A DNA stretch of 64,000 nt from Megaustenia siamemsis (lineage: Eukaryota; Mollusca; Gastropoda; Stylommatophora; Ariophantidae): NCBI GenBank assembly GCA_032433765.1, contig JAVIAB010000008.1:46120106-46184105 (forward strand). The letters are read 5' to 3'. Positions within the stretch are counted from its first letter, which is position 1. Every line of letters begins with the position of its first letter. A model generated the notes under the pieces. That model was not told the origin of the DNA and ran no database searches. It worked only from the letters and a program-made list of their open reading frames with translations. Position numbers and translations under genes: made by a program. Positions 44,765 through 54,345 of this stretch are shown here, one piece after another.

Positions 44765-45125
44765 ACTCCGGTTCGGTACTGATCGACGTCTTCCCTGTTT
44801 ACCCAGCCTTATATGGGTTCTTGATTTTTTTCTGGGAAAGTAAACGGCACGGGCGTAATACCGACCACATTACCACAAAAAATCATGTCAACTGAAAGTC
44901 TGTAAAAATTATTAACACAAACCGAAGGTCTGTAAAATTTATGATCACTAACTGAAAGTCTTTAAAATTATGAGCACTAACCGAAGGTCTGTAAAAATTA
45001 TGAGCACTAACTGAAAGTCTTTAAAATTATGAGCACTAACCGAAGGTCTGTAAAAATTATGAGCACTAACACCATATTCCCATTGCGCCACTTGGCGTAA
45101 CGGGGTACTTTACTTTTTTTTTTAA
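44765..45125 (+). mobile_element. tRNA-derived SINE with diverged head and internal tandem expansion
   Basis: A plus-strand copy whose head is decayed (GGTTCGGTACTGATCG in place of the B-box). The core GGCACGGGCGTAATACCGAC is intact, as are the 3' hairpin CGCCACTTGGCG and the T-rich tail. The segment normally present once (GAAGGTCTGTAAAATTTATG) is repeated six times at about 44886-45068, alternating two unit types. Confidence 0.88.
44886..45068. repeat. internal SINE array of 29-31 bp, 6 copies, dimeric
   Basis: Units alternate between ACTGAAAGTCTTTAAAATTA and ACCGAAGGTCTGTAAAAATT types, giving a higher-order unit of about 60 bp. Confidence 0.88.
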
Positions 45126-45494
45126 TTTACATTAAAGACAATTTAAAAAAAAAAGACTAATTGAATGAAGCGTATATAAAGACTCAGAGAAATGTGGAAT
45201 GACAACAATTCAAACTCAATCCATCAGTATTCTAGCATCATGACTGAGAGTTTCCGCAAGAGCTGGATCTTTATTATTGATATTATATATTCCTCGAGAC
45301 CCGAAAAAGTTAAAAAGAAGTTGAAGAAGAATAAGATGATGATGAAAATACAACAAATTATAATGAAGATGATCTTTCCATACTGAGTCATCTTGTAGTG
45401 TACACTTTAATATCTTAATGTCACTACCCTTGTCCTCTTATCCCCAAAATTAGCAAGAGGAAATATATTGTACACAATTTTGAGCCATCGTTCA
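45126..45494. other. unassigned
   Basis: No recognised feature. Confidence 0.35.
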
Positions 45495-45925
45495 TCAACC
45501 ACATAAAAAAGACATGTTTGACTACACGAAAAAAGACATGTTTGACTACACGAAAAAAGATATGTTTGACTACACGAAAAAAATACTACACGAAAAAATA
45601 CATGTTTGACTACACGAAAAAAGACATGTTTGACTACACGAAAAAAGACATGTTTGACTACACGAAAAAAAGACATGTTTGACTACACGAAGAAAGACAT
45701 GTTTGACTACACGAAAAAAGACATGTTTGACAACACGAAAAAAGACATGTTTGACTACACGAAAAAAGACATGTTTGACTACACGAAAAAAGACATGTTT
45801 GACTACACGAAAAAAAGACATGTTTGACTACACGAAAAAAAGACATGTTTGACTACACGAAAAAAGACATGTTTGACTACACGAAAAAAGACATGTTTGA
45901 CTACACGAAAAAAGACATGTTTAAA
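45495..45925. repeat. 24-bp minisatellite, about 18 copies (first array)
   Basis: The unit is GACATGTTTGACTACACGAA plus AAAA, with one more or one fewer A in some units. A second array of the same unit lies at 52776-53132. Confidence 0.96.
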
Positions 45926-46393
45926 TTCTCTCGGATGTCGGTTTTAAAAATGGGTGCAAATAGGTATCAACACCTTGTATAACCAATCGAAAGAGAGCTT
46001 ATAAAAAGACAGAAAGAAACAATCAATATTTTTTGGACACATCACTAGAAGAGGAAAGTTGGAATACTTAGATACAACTGGCAAAACACTGGGAAATAGA
46101 TATCGCGGAAGACAATGAGAGAAGATACCAGATGCCTAGGTGTTGTGGAACGGTAAACAATCAACAACAGAATTGATACGATGAACTGTGAGCAGAGAAT
46201 TGTGGAAGGACATGATCGTATATACCAACCGGAACTGCACTTGATGATGATGACAACGACGATAAAACCATTACATATAGTTTAAGTCTAGAAAAATCTA
46301 GCTACAGATCTGATTAAATATTCAGTGCGAACAATTTTCAATATGTATTTCAATAAAGCATGAATTTCATGCAAAATTTATGTCCTATAAAAT
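45926..46393 (+). repeat. duplicated block, copy 1 (contains a family-A LINE tail)
   Basis: This is the unique sequence right of the first 24-bp array. It matches 53131-53608 at about 96% by eye, including a shared end at TATAAAAT. At 45980-46255 it holds a family-A tail (KKQSIFFGHITRRGKLEYL-like, then a terminal segment before GATGATGATG). The LINE part has stops and shifts. Confidence 0.88.
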
Positions 46394-46864
46394 AAATAAA
46401 TATGAAAGAAATTCACATTTTTGTTTCTGAATTTAAAAAAAAAAATGGATATGTCCATCTGTCGTTTTCCCTGAATAATTAACATTCGATATGTCGTTAT
46501 TATTTCAGATTATTCACATATAATTATATATTGGAGTATTTGTTTTAATCTCCATTGCTCGTACTGTCTCATTTAAAGACACGGAGAGAGAAAATAGATC
46601 CGCGGAGTATGTTACTCTTTGTTGACATTGTAAGGCGTGCAAGAGTTCACTTTCAACCATCTACATGGTAGTTATAAGGCACGCGGATCGATACAGTCCT
46701 CAGACCCAGTCGGGAGAACGCGTAGTCTGAGACAGGTGATTGATAGCCTGCGATATAGTCTGAAATAAATCAACAGACAGTACGGTGACTAAGCATTAAT
46801 ATAGTTGTTAGACTGGGAGAAATAATGTGGTAAAAATAAAATATAGATTTCCCCCCTCCCTTTT
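46394..46864. other. unassigned
   Basis: No feature recognised. Confidence 0.35.
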
Positions 46865-47425
46865 TTTCTTTCCTTCATCTTTTGCCTTTCAGCGCTGAGG
46901 GGAGATATGGTTTGTTATTTGTTTATGTTGGCTTCTCCTGCTGTTATGATTCCTAGTTTTTCGAATATTCCATCCATTATTTTTCGTGGTCGGCTCTTAA
47001 GTCTGGTGCGCTAGAGGTGTTTGTTAAGGGCTATTTATATTGTATTTTTATAACTCTTGTCTTAGCACATGATCAAATCATCTAACCGGTTGTGTCTTTA
47101 TTCATTGAACGGCGGGAATTATACCTATATTTTCTGTAAATTCTTCACTGATATCTCCGGCTGTTTCCTGTCATGCTCCTAACACATTTCACATTTCATT
47201 TCGGTGCTGGTTATGTTTTCTTACTTTTTCTGAGTCTAGCGTCTAAGTAGCAATGGTAGCACAAAACTGGAACGAGGATTGTGTTGTAGAAGTGTAGAGC
47301 GCTCGTATTGTTTCTAGTGATTTTTGTCTTGTTAGACTAGTTGTGACATGTCTATAACTTGAGTCTATTTCTGGACTTTATGTAATGGTGTGTGTTATCA
47401 GACTTTCTAGTTAATCATATGGAAT
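46865..47425 (-). mobile_element. family-C LINE, 3'-terminal remnant
   Basis: Strongly diverged minus-strand copy. It carries the GAAAAATAATGGATGGAATA segment (equivalent to RWIDGI), then the tail and (GAA)-rich end at 46865-46885. It is truncated near 47425, where the SLITHT-like piece corresponds to SLMTNDN in the reference copy. Confidence 0.75.
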
Positions 47426-47877
47426 AAAGGATTTTAATATAGTGTGGTGTCGCCGTCACAAAATTAGTCAATTCAGTGGCGTACCGTCGGTTACCTGCGA
47501 CTGGGGTAAGGCAAGAATTGTAGGTTACCACGACCATGGCAAGACAATTATTGCACTCATGAGATTGAATCTCATGGACGGTCCAAAACGTTCTACATCA
47601 TCTGGACAATTACCGTCGACCGATTCATTGCTGGCTGTTTACCTAAGGATAAATGAACTATAATCATCAATATCCTGCTCCACTTTCTCCCAATGGGAAC
47701 AGACTAACCAGACCGGACAGGTTAGCGGTGCCCGAAGAAGGAAGACAACCTGGTACCCCAAAAATGTCATGAAGCATGATGGGACGGTCTGAGCTGATGA
47801 AATCACATCTTGCCATAAAATATCTACTATATATTTCATTATGTGCAGCCTGCGTTACAAACATTAGTAAACATGGA
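47426..47877. other. unassigned; shares a short segment with 63770-63880
   Basis: An open frame at 47442-47663 has no firm domain. GAACAGACTAACCAGAC and GAAGACAACCTGGTACCCC near 47696-47760 resemble 63774-63845, so part of this may be a dispersed repeat. Confidence 0.35.
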
Positions 47878-48435
47878 ACTCCATTCTATTATGTCTCTAA
47901 AGTTGGTTGTACACTCCATCGTAACAAATGTTGGCTACTATGGAAATGTCTCTAGCTTGTATTGTACACTATCGTAACAAAGCTTGCCTATTATGGAACG
48001 CCACAATAATGCATCTAACTTTGGTTGTACACTCTATCGTAACAAAGCTTTGCTACTAGGGACCAACATTCTATTTTGTGTCTAAATTTGGTTGCACACT
48101 CTATCGTAACAAAGGCTGGCTACTATGGACCACCATTCCATTCTGTGTCAAATTTTGGTTCTACACTCTATCGTAACAAACTTGCCTATTATGGAACACC
48201 ATTCTATTCTGTATCTAACTTTGGTTGCACACTCTATCGTAACAAACTTGCCTATTATGGAACACCATTCTATTCTGTATCTAACTTTGGTTGCACACTC
48301 TATCGTAACAAAACTTTGCTAATATGAACCACCATTCTATTCTGTGTCTAACTTTGATTGCACACTCTATCGTAACAAAGGCTAGCTACTCTGGAACATC
48401 ATTATATTCCATCTCTAACTTTGATTGTACAATCA
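47878..48435. repeat. 66-bp tandem repeat, about 8 copies
   Basis: Units contain TGGAACACCATTCTATTCTG, TATCTAACTTTGGTTGCACA and CTCTATCGTAACAAA. The central copies at 48187 and 48253 are nearly identical, and the outer copies are more diverged. Confidence 0.93.
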
Positions 48436-48467
48436 AACACCGATTTCTCAATTCAAGAGAGCTACTT

Positions 48468-48520
48468 CTTCTTCTTTCCTTCCTCATTTGCCTTTCAGCG
48501 TCGAGGGGAGCTACAATCGG
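48468..48520 (-). mobile_element. family-C LINE 3' stub
   Basis: TTCTTCTTTCCTTCCTCATT, then TGCCTTTCAGCGTCGAGGGG, matches only the extreme 3' end of family C in reverse orientation. Confidence 0.7.
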
Positions 48521-48539
48521 AACATTCGATGACTTGTAT

Positions 48540-48632
48540 TTCTCAGTCGTTTTAACACTGCGCGATTTGCTGAGGATGTTATCTGAGCACTTATAGACTT
48601 GTTATTTAATGTGCGATGAGGGTAATCTAGAG
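48540..48632 (+). mobile_element. family-B LINE 3' stub
   Basis: ACACTGCGCGATTTGCTGAG, then ATCTGAGCACTTATAGAC and a TGCGATGAGG end, corresponds to 10072-10145 of copy 1 (TLRDLLRRASEHLW). Confidence 0.75.
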
Positions 48633-48695
48633 ACTAAACTAAACTAAACTGAACTGAACTAAACTAAACTGAACTGAGCTGAACTAAATTAAACT
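48632..48695. repeat. (AACTA/AACTG)n pentanucleotide run
   Basis: About 12 pentamer units follow directly on the family-B stub, as (AGAAT)n follows family I at 4653. Confidence 0.88.
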
Positions 48696-49380
48696 GATTG
48701 CCTAGACCAAATCTCCCCACTGTCTATAAATTAAAACCTGCCTTTGTTTTTTTTTTTTTTTCCCTGAACTTTCCTTCGAAGTAACTTTCAGTATTTTCAT
48801 GTCTTGTTGTATGTAAGTATCTCACCTGTTTCACTCTGACTCCATCCCAATATTCGGCACCCATTTCCAGAAAGATCCCACACATCGGTGACGAACGTCA
48901 TTGCAAGGACGGAAAATAAAGACAGAAAAGTAGTCGTTTGGTGAACACAGAAAGTAAAGATAAGACCCCATATGGAGCAAGTGGTTTTCCCTCAGTAATC
49001 TTTAGTTACAGGGTAAACAAGAATATGAGTTAGTACTATCGGAAACGGCCGATAATACGTATGACTAGTGTTCATGTCGACAATGAAAATTATACTTCGG
49101 CTGTTGCAAACCAGAAAGAGCCGGCTGTACTCCGTAGCTTGAACAAAAGAAAAGAAATAAAAATATACTAGTGTGTGTGTGTGTGCGTACGCACGCGTGC
49201 GTGCGTGCGTGAGTGAGTGTGTATGTGAGTGAACGTGGCTGTGTTTCTGCCCTAAATCGGCTTTTCCCCTTAATAAAGATTAATGAACCACCACAATGTA
49301 AAACAAAGAACAGACTACTATACATTAAACTGCATGGAATATGCAAATAGTGTTCAACTGAGAACCTTAATTTTTATTTG
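48696..49380. other. unassigned, with a (TG/CG)n run
   Basis: A GTGTGTGTGTGTGTGCGTAC to GCGTGCGTGCGTGAG run lies at 49171-49215. Nothing else is recognised. Confidence 0.4.
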
Positions 49381-49388
49381 TTTAAAGT

Positions 49389-49700
49389 TTATATTACAAA
49401 CACTAAAATAATTACATTATCAAATGTCAACATAACCCCCCTTTCCTCCCTTTTCGGCCCACTGCATATTCGACAGCACTTTACTAGCGCGCAGAAACCG
49501 CGAGAAAAGAATTCTTTCGGGCGGGTGCGCAGCCATCCATGCATTGCTGCTTGGGTACTCATCTTGCACACCTCTCGAAACTTCAGCTCATCGTGCATGA
49601 AGTGATGGTCTGTTCCAAAACAAATTTGCATGAGTGGTATCACTTCCTTCACGTCGGTGTCTCCTGCTCCACACTGTCTACAGCCGTAACGTCGTCTCAC
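49389..49700 (-). pseudogene. mariner-type transposase C-terminus
   Basis: A 103-codon minus-strand frame whose middle reads DHHFMHDELKFREVC and then WLRTRPKEFFSRGFCALVKC. Mariner transposases end with a similar string: a shF-x-x-D-x-E-v segment, then WLRxQPKxFFxxGIxxLVxRWxKC. The expected final Arg-Trp has become Cys-Cys, and the terminal GDYVEK is absent. The DDE catalytic part and terminal inverted repeats were not found, so this is an isolated, decayed fragment. The homologous part is about 49460-49630. It would have cut and pasted a TA-targeting DNA transposon. Confidence 0.62.
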
Positions 49701-49720
49701 ACGACTGGCACCTTCTTTCT

Positions 49721-50350
49721 TTCAGTTGAAGAGAGTCATCGACGCTAGTGACGTCGATCTTGAACGTTCAGTCCATTCATACTCTCGTGCACGACTTATA
49801 CACATGTTACTGTACTGAACTCACATTTATTCATGAATCTCTACGGGTTTCATGCTTTTGCTAAACAAAAATCTTACAATACTTCGCTGATATTGCTTTG
49901 TGCACCGCTCCAAGGGTGCTACGATTTCATCTAACGGTTTCTACGTTTCCTATGTGTGTCAGAGGTGTGTCAACGCTATCTGCTGGTAGCTCAAGGTCAC
50001 CATCCCAGCATGCCAGACATACAATGATAATGGTCGTACATGCGACTACTACTATAACATATCCGGTTTTACAAAGAACGACACTTGTATATTTAAATCG
50101 CTGTACACTACCTGCCTGGGAGGCAGTAGGAGACTTAACGAAGTTGCAGTTATGAAATTCCAAGAATCGGGGGTCAAGTTCAGCACAAATGGAATGATGT
50201 TACGCATCGAATGTATTGAACCTACTTGATCTATCAACACGCCTATTCTACGAAAGATCATATATCAATAATGAATCCTACTTGAAGTCAATAATTTTAA
50301 TCACTTTCTATTTAATTTGAATTTAATCAATTTCAATTTAATAATATCAT
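49721..50350. other. unassigned
   Basis: No recognised motif. Overlapping short frames on both strands lack domains. Confidence 0.35.
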
Positions 50351-50354
50351 CATA

Positions 50355-50905
50355 TGGAAGATGCACCACAGAAATAAAAAGCACAATAGCTCAGGCTAAA
50401 ATAGCATTTTAGAAAATGAAAAATATCTTATGCAACAAATCTATGTCAATAAAAATGAGAAAGAGTTCATCGGTGCTATATAGAACCAATTCTGACCTAT
50501 GGAAGCGAATCATGGACAGTAGACAAACAAATGAAAAGACGATTAACGGCCACAGAAATGGGATTTCTCAGAAGAATGTTGAAATTTCCTTGGACAGCTA
50601 AAAAGACAAATGAGGAAGTTCTCAAAGAGGCCTACACAAAAAGGCAGCTCCTAAAAAACATCAGAAAGAAACAATCAACATTTTTCGGGCACATAATGAG
50701 AAGAGGAAAGTTAGAATACTTGGTTACAACTGGCAAAATAAAAGGAAAAGAGATCGCGGACGATAAAGACAGAAAATGCTGGATAGCTTGGTGTCATGGA
50801 TTGGAAAACAGTCAACAACAGAAATGATACGATCCACTGTAGATAGAAGATTGTGGAGGAACATGATCGCCTACGCTGACCGGTATGGCACATGAGGATG
50901 ATTTA
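50355..50905 (+). mobile_element. family-A LINE, best preserved C-terminal region
   Basis: Reads EIKSTIAQAKIAF, a stop, KMKNILCNKSMSIKMRK, then after a shift YIEPILTYGSESWTVDKQ, MKRRLTATEMGFLRRMLKFP, WTAKKTNEEVLKEAYTKRQL, KKQSTFFGHIMRRGKLEYLV and TTGKIKG. Near 50760 another shift precedes the last part, which ends IAYADRYGT and a stop at about 50896. This is the post-RT C-terminal region of an RTE-like LINE. It is the reference for all family-A fragments in the window. Confidence 0.85.
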
Positions 50906-51414
50906 ATTGATGAAGTTCCAGAACGGTCCATTAGCACTGTGTTTTGCACCTTGCGGTTCTGTATATCATTCTTCAGCATATATTTGTTATGGATGTCTGT
51001 CCTAGCAACTGATTCTCCTTTACCTGCATAGTAAAAATTGTCTGTATTCAGAGGAGTTGTCGCCCCTACGAACGCCATTTTAGCAGTCTAAAAAGTCTAC
51101 AACACAGGTTTGTATCCACTTGTTTTCCTTGTGGGTGTAAACAACGATGTGCAATGTGTACATAAATCAACATAATATAATGACTACAGCTGTAAATAAT
51201 AACAAACATCAAGCAATTAAAACCAATTACGTGAAAGCACACATAAGGTTACATTAACTGATTTGTAAACACCGTGGGGGAAGAGTGTTTCTCTGTTATT
51301 ATAATTTATATAACAACACGTTCTCTTGCCAATTATGTTTGCTGCTTTTTCTTTAAAATTACCATCTCTGTGTTTGTATTTAGAAGGAAATACGCGTTAT
51401 GTATTTTTTTTTAA
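50906..51414. other. unassigned
   Basis: No feature recognised. Confidence 0.35.
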
Positions 51415-51565
51415 TTCTTCTACTTCTTCTACCTTTTCAGCTCCCTGTGGTGCATAGGTCTTCAACAAACATTTTCCAAGCCGTTCTGTTTCTTCCCGCT
51501 TTTTTAAGATCATTCCATGTCTTCCCCATCATCTTCATCTCTGCTTCTATCTCTCTTCTCCCAAA
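51415..51565 (-). mobile_element. family-D LINE, terminal fragment
   Basis: Minus strand KMMGKTWNDLKKAGRNRTAW followed by a CTTHRELKR-type end and (GAA)n. It matches the last 150 bp of 56640-57055. Confidence 0.75.
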
Positions 51566-51606
51566 ATATTTTATTTTAATTAATTATCTGAAACATTTTT
51601 TTACGA

Positions 51607-51678
51607 GAATATTTAGGTGTACAACAGAGGTGAGATGCAGAATGGCTCAGGCAATAGAAGCTTTCCAAAAAAATTAGG
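51607..51678 (+). mobile_element. LINE fragment (family-A-like EIKxRIAQA segment)
   Basis: TEVRCRMAQAIEAFQKN corresponds to EIKSTIAQAKIAFxKMK at 50370-50420. Confidence 0.55.
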
Positions 51679-51795
51679 AAGATACTATGCCATCCATTTT
51701 TGATAATAGAAACTAGAAAAACAGTTCTTAAATGTAGGATAAACATACAATTGCATGTGACAGCTTTAAAAATTAAGGACATCATAAATAAATTA

Positions 51796-51822
51796 GACGC
51801 TTCGGTCACATGTCTTCATCAG
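51796..51822 (-). ncRNA. decayed hammerhead-like motif
   Basis: Minus strand CTGATGA, a 12-base stem-II region with poor pairing, GAAGC in place of GAAAC, then GTC. It resembles the intact-looking motif at 23523-23553 and lies 3' of the Penelope-like fragment at 52400-52560 on the same strand, as expected for a Penelope terminal repeat. It is probably inactive. Confidence 0.35.
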
Positions 51823-52399
51823 TGTATTTGTACAATAAACATGCACAGGACGACCACACATTTACACATTAGAGGGCAAGATCCCTGTGGTGACATCGCC
51901 AAGAGCTCCAACGGAAGTGACCATCTGAAAGTAGTGGTCAGGGATAAGAAAAGAACTAATCACGCGGTAGATGGACATGTTGGAGGAGGTTGGCGGTAGT
52001 TCTGAAGTAGGAAAAGAGATATGGGGTTAAAAGATGCAATAAGATCTGATCAGTGAAAATAAAAAAGAGAAAATGGAATCAAAGCTAATTGTACTGGGTG
52101 GAGAAAATGAAGGAAAAGATCATTGGCGAATAAAAAAGAGCATTAAAGAGGTCACATGTAGCAGTAAAATAAAATAAAAGGAAATAAAGCATCCAGATTA
52201 GAGGAGGCAGGGGTAACAAGAGATAGTTATGATTTAAAAAAAAAGAAGATGAATTAAAGTAGTTAAACCCCTATTGGTTGGGGGAGAGACAAGAAGGGGC
52301 ATAACCTGGTTCTGCAGGGAAACTGGCTGAAGTCAACGGAGGTGTAGATAACATTACCGTAACTAGTTACTAGGATCGTGAGAGCCCCAGGTATTAGAA

Positions 52400-52560
52400 G
52401 AGTTGAAGTAGGTGGTAGCTGTAGTAGCAGATTGTCGAGAGATATCGTGGAGATAGATGTTCTCTAAATCGATCGACTACACGCCGACATGTCTCACCAA
52501 TATATGTAGGAAAGCAGAGATTATGTAGTCGGACTGGAACAAATGTTTACTGCAGATGTA
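52400..52560 (-). pseudogene. Penelope-like element GIY-YIG endonuclease fragment
   Basis: The minus-strand frame through 52454-52504 reads YIGETCRRVVDRFREHL. This is the second half of the GIY-YIG motif with the catalytic Arg region, as found in Penelope-like retrotransposons. Upstream it reads HNLCFPT. Downstream the similarity is lost. There is no RT domain nearby. The upstream half of this fragment is duplicated at 53684-53760. Confidence 0.65.
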
Positions 52561-52660
52561 CACACTAGTGGATTATTGGATCAGTAACGCAATTTCATAT
52601 CAACTAACCAACAAAAACTATGCACTGCATATTCCTATCAACTAACAACAAAAACTATGC
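52487..52660. repeat. duplicated segment, copy 1 (identical to 53684-53857)
   Basis: From ACATGTCTCACCAATATATG onwards, about 170 bases match 53684 onwards without any difference that I can see. They contain the Penelope fragment start and the entry into the 37-bp array. Confidence 0.88.
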
Positions 52661-52775
52661 ACTGCATATTCCTATCAACTAACAACAAAAACTATGCACT
52701 GCATATTCCTATCAACTAACAACATAAAAACTATGCACTGCATATTCCTATCAACTAACAACATAAAAACTATGC
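52590..52775. repeat. 37-bp minisatellite, about 5 copies (first array)
   Basis: The unit is AACTATGCACTGCATATTCC plus TATCAACTAACAACAAA. It is cut off at 52775, where the 24-bp array starts inside a unit. Confidence 0.94.
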
Positions 52776-53132
52776 AAAAAGACATGTTTGACTACACGAA
52801 AAAAAGACATGTTTGACTACACGAAAAAAAAAATGTTTGACTACACGAAAAAAGACATGTTTGACTACACGAAAAAAAGACATGTTTGACTACACGAAAA
52901 AAGACATGTTTGACTACACGAAAAAAAGACATGTTTGACTACACGAAAAAAGACATGTTTGACTACACGAAAAAAAGACATGTTTGACTACACGAAAAAA
53001 GACATGTTTGCCTACACGAAAAAAGACATGTTTGACTACACGAAAAAAGACATGTTTGACTACACGAAAAAAAGACATGTTTGACTACACGAAAAAAGAC
53101 ATGTTTGACTACACGAAAAAAAGACATGTTTA
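52776..53132. repeat. 24-bp minisatellite, about 15 copies (second array)
   Basis: Same unit as 45495-45925 (GACATGTTTGACTACACGAA plus A-run). Confidence 0.96.
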
Positions 53133-53608
53133 AATTCTCTCGGATGTCGGTTTTAAAAATGGGTGCAAATAGGTGTTAACACCTTGTATAACCAATCGAA
53201 AGAGAGCTTCTAAAAAGACAGAAAGAAACAATCAATATTTTTTGGACACATCATTAGAAGAGGAAAGTTGGAATACTTAGTTACAACTGGCAAAACACTG
53301 GGAAATAGGTATCGCGGACGACAATGAGAGAAGATACTAGATACCTAGGTGTTGTGGAACGGTAAACAATCAACAACAGAATTGATACGATGAACTGTGA
53401 GGAGAGAATTGTGGAAGAACATGATCGTCTATGCCAACCGGAACTGCACTTGATGATGATGACGACGACGATAAAACCATTACATATAGTTTAGGTCTAG
53501 ACAAATCTAGCTACAGATCTGATCAAATATCGTTGTTCAGTGCGAACAATTTTCAATATGCATTTCAATAAAGCATGAATTTCATGCAAAATTTATGTCC
53601 TATAAAAT
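53131..53608 (+). repeat. duplicated block, copy 2 (contains a family-A LINE tail)
   Basis: Matches 45926-46393. About 17 substitutions and one small indel (GATCAAATATCGTTG versus GATTAAATA) separate the copies. It contains the same decayed family-A tail at 53185-53465. Confidence 0.88.
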
Positions 53609-53686
53609 CTATCTTTGTAGCCATACCGAAGAAGTCAGGAGCCACTGATTGTGAAGACCATCGCACTATTAGTCTCATGAGCCACA
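53606..53686 (+). pseudogene. LINE RT fingers fragment
   Basis: The frame reads IFVAIPKKSGATDCEDHRTI, then SLMSHM, matching the RTE-type RT block where a PKK-x-G is followed by a CxxxRxISLMSH segment. It breaks at ACATG, where Penelope-fragment sequence takes over, so this is a chimeric junction. It may belong to family A. Confidence 0.72.
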
Positions 53687-53794
53687 TGTCTCACCAATAT
53701 ATGTAGGAAAGCAGAGATTATGTAGTCGGACTGGAACAAATGTTTACTGCAGATGTACACACTAGTGGATTATTGGATCAGTAACGCAATTTCA

Positions 53795-54115
53795 TATCAA
53801 CTAACCAACAAAAACTATGCACTGCATATTCCTATCAACTAACAACAAAAACTATGCACTGCATATTCCTATCAACTAACAACATAAAAACTATGCACTG
53901 CATATTCCTATCAACTAACAACAACAAAACTATGCACTGCATATTCCTATCAACTAACAACAAAAAAACTATGCACTGCATATTCCTATCAACTAATAAA
54001 AAAAACTATGCACTGCATATTCCTATCAACTAACAACAAAAAAACTGTGCACTGCATATTCCTATCAACTAACAAAAAAATACTATGCACTGCATATTCC
54101 TATCAGCTAACCAAC
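53795..54115. repeat. 37-bp minisatellite, about 9 copies (second array)
   Basis: The same unit as 52590-52775, with variable A-runs after AACAAC. It grades to the right into irregular CAACTAACC-containing sequence (54115-54345). Confidence 0.93.
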
Positions 54116-54345
54116 AACAACAATGCAACGCACTTTCCCATCAACTAACCTATAAAAAGCAATACAACGCAATGCATTATCACCTAACCAAGGTAAAACA
54201 TGCAACGCAATGCCCTATTAATTAACCAATCAGACAGTACAACGCAATTCCTTATAAACTAACCAAGGTAAAAAATACAACGCAATTCCCGATGAACCAA
54301 CCAACTAAATAACAAAAGCAATACAGTGCAATTCCCTGTACCCTA
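54116..54345. repeat. degenerate transition zone between 37-bp and 38-bp arrays
   Basis: Irregular units still share CTATCAACTAACC, AACGCAAT and ACAACGCAATTCC elements with both neighbours. Confidence 0.6.

Noticed and set aside
47442..47663. 73-codon frame with GKARIVGYHDHGKTI, possibly a Tc1-like DNA-binding helix
   Set aside because: Similarity is limited to a few residues and the rest does not fit a transposase.
48468..48632. One continuous element
   Set aside because: The left part is the reversed 3' end of family C and the right part the forward 3' end of family B; they are two unrelated stubs in contact.
51845..51935. Plus-strand Penelope GIY-YIG C-terminal piece (RGQDPCGDIAKSSNGSDHLK)
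   Set aside because: Resembles the D-x-P...HFN...H region only loosely, lies on the opposite strand to the clear GIY-YIG fragment and the hammerhead-like motif, and lacks the HF residues.
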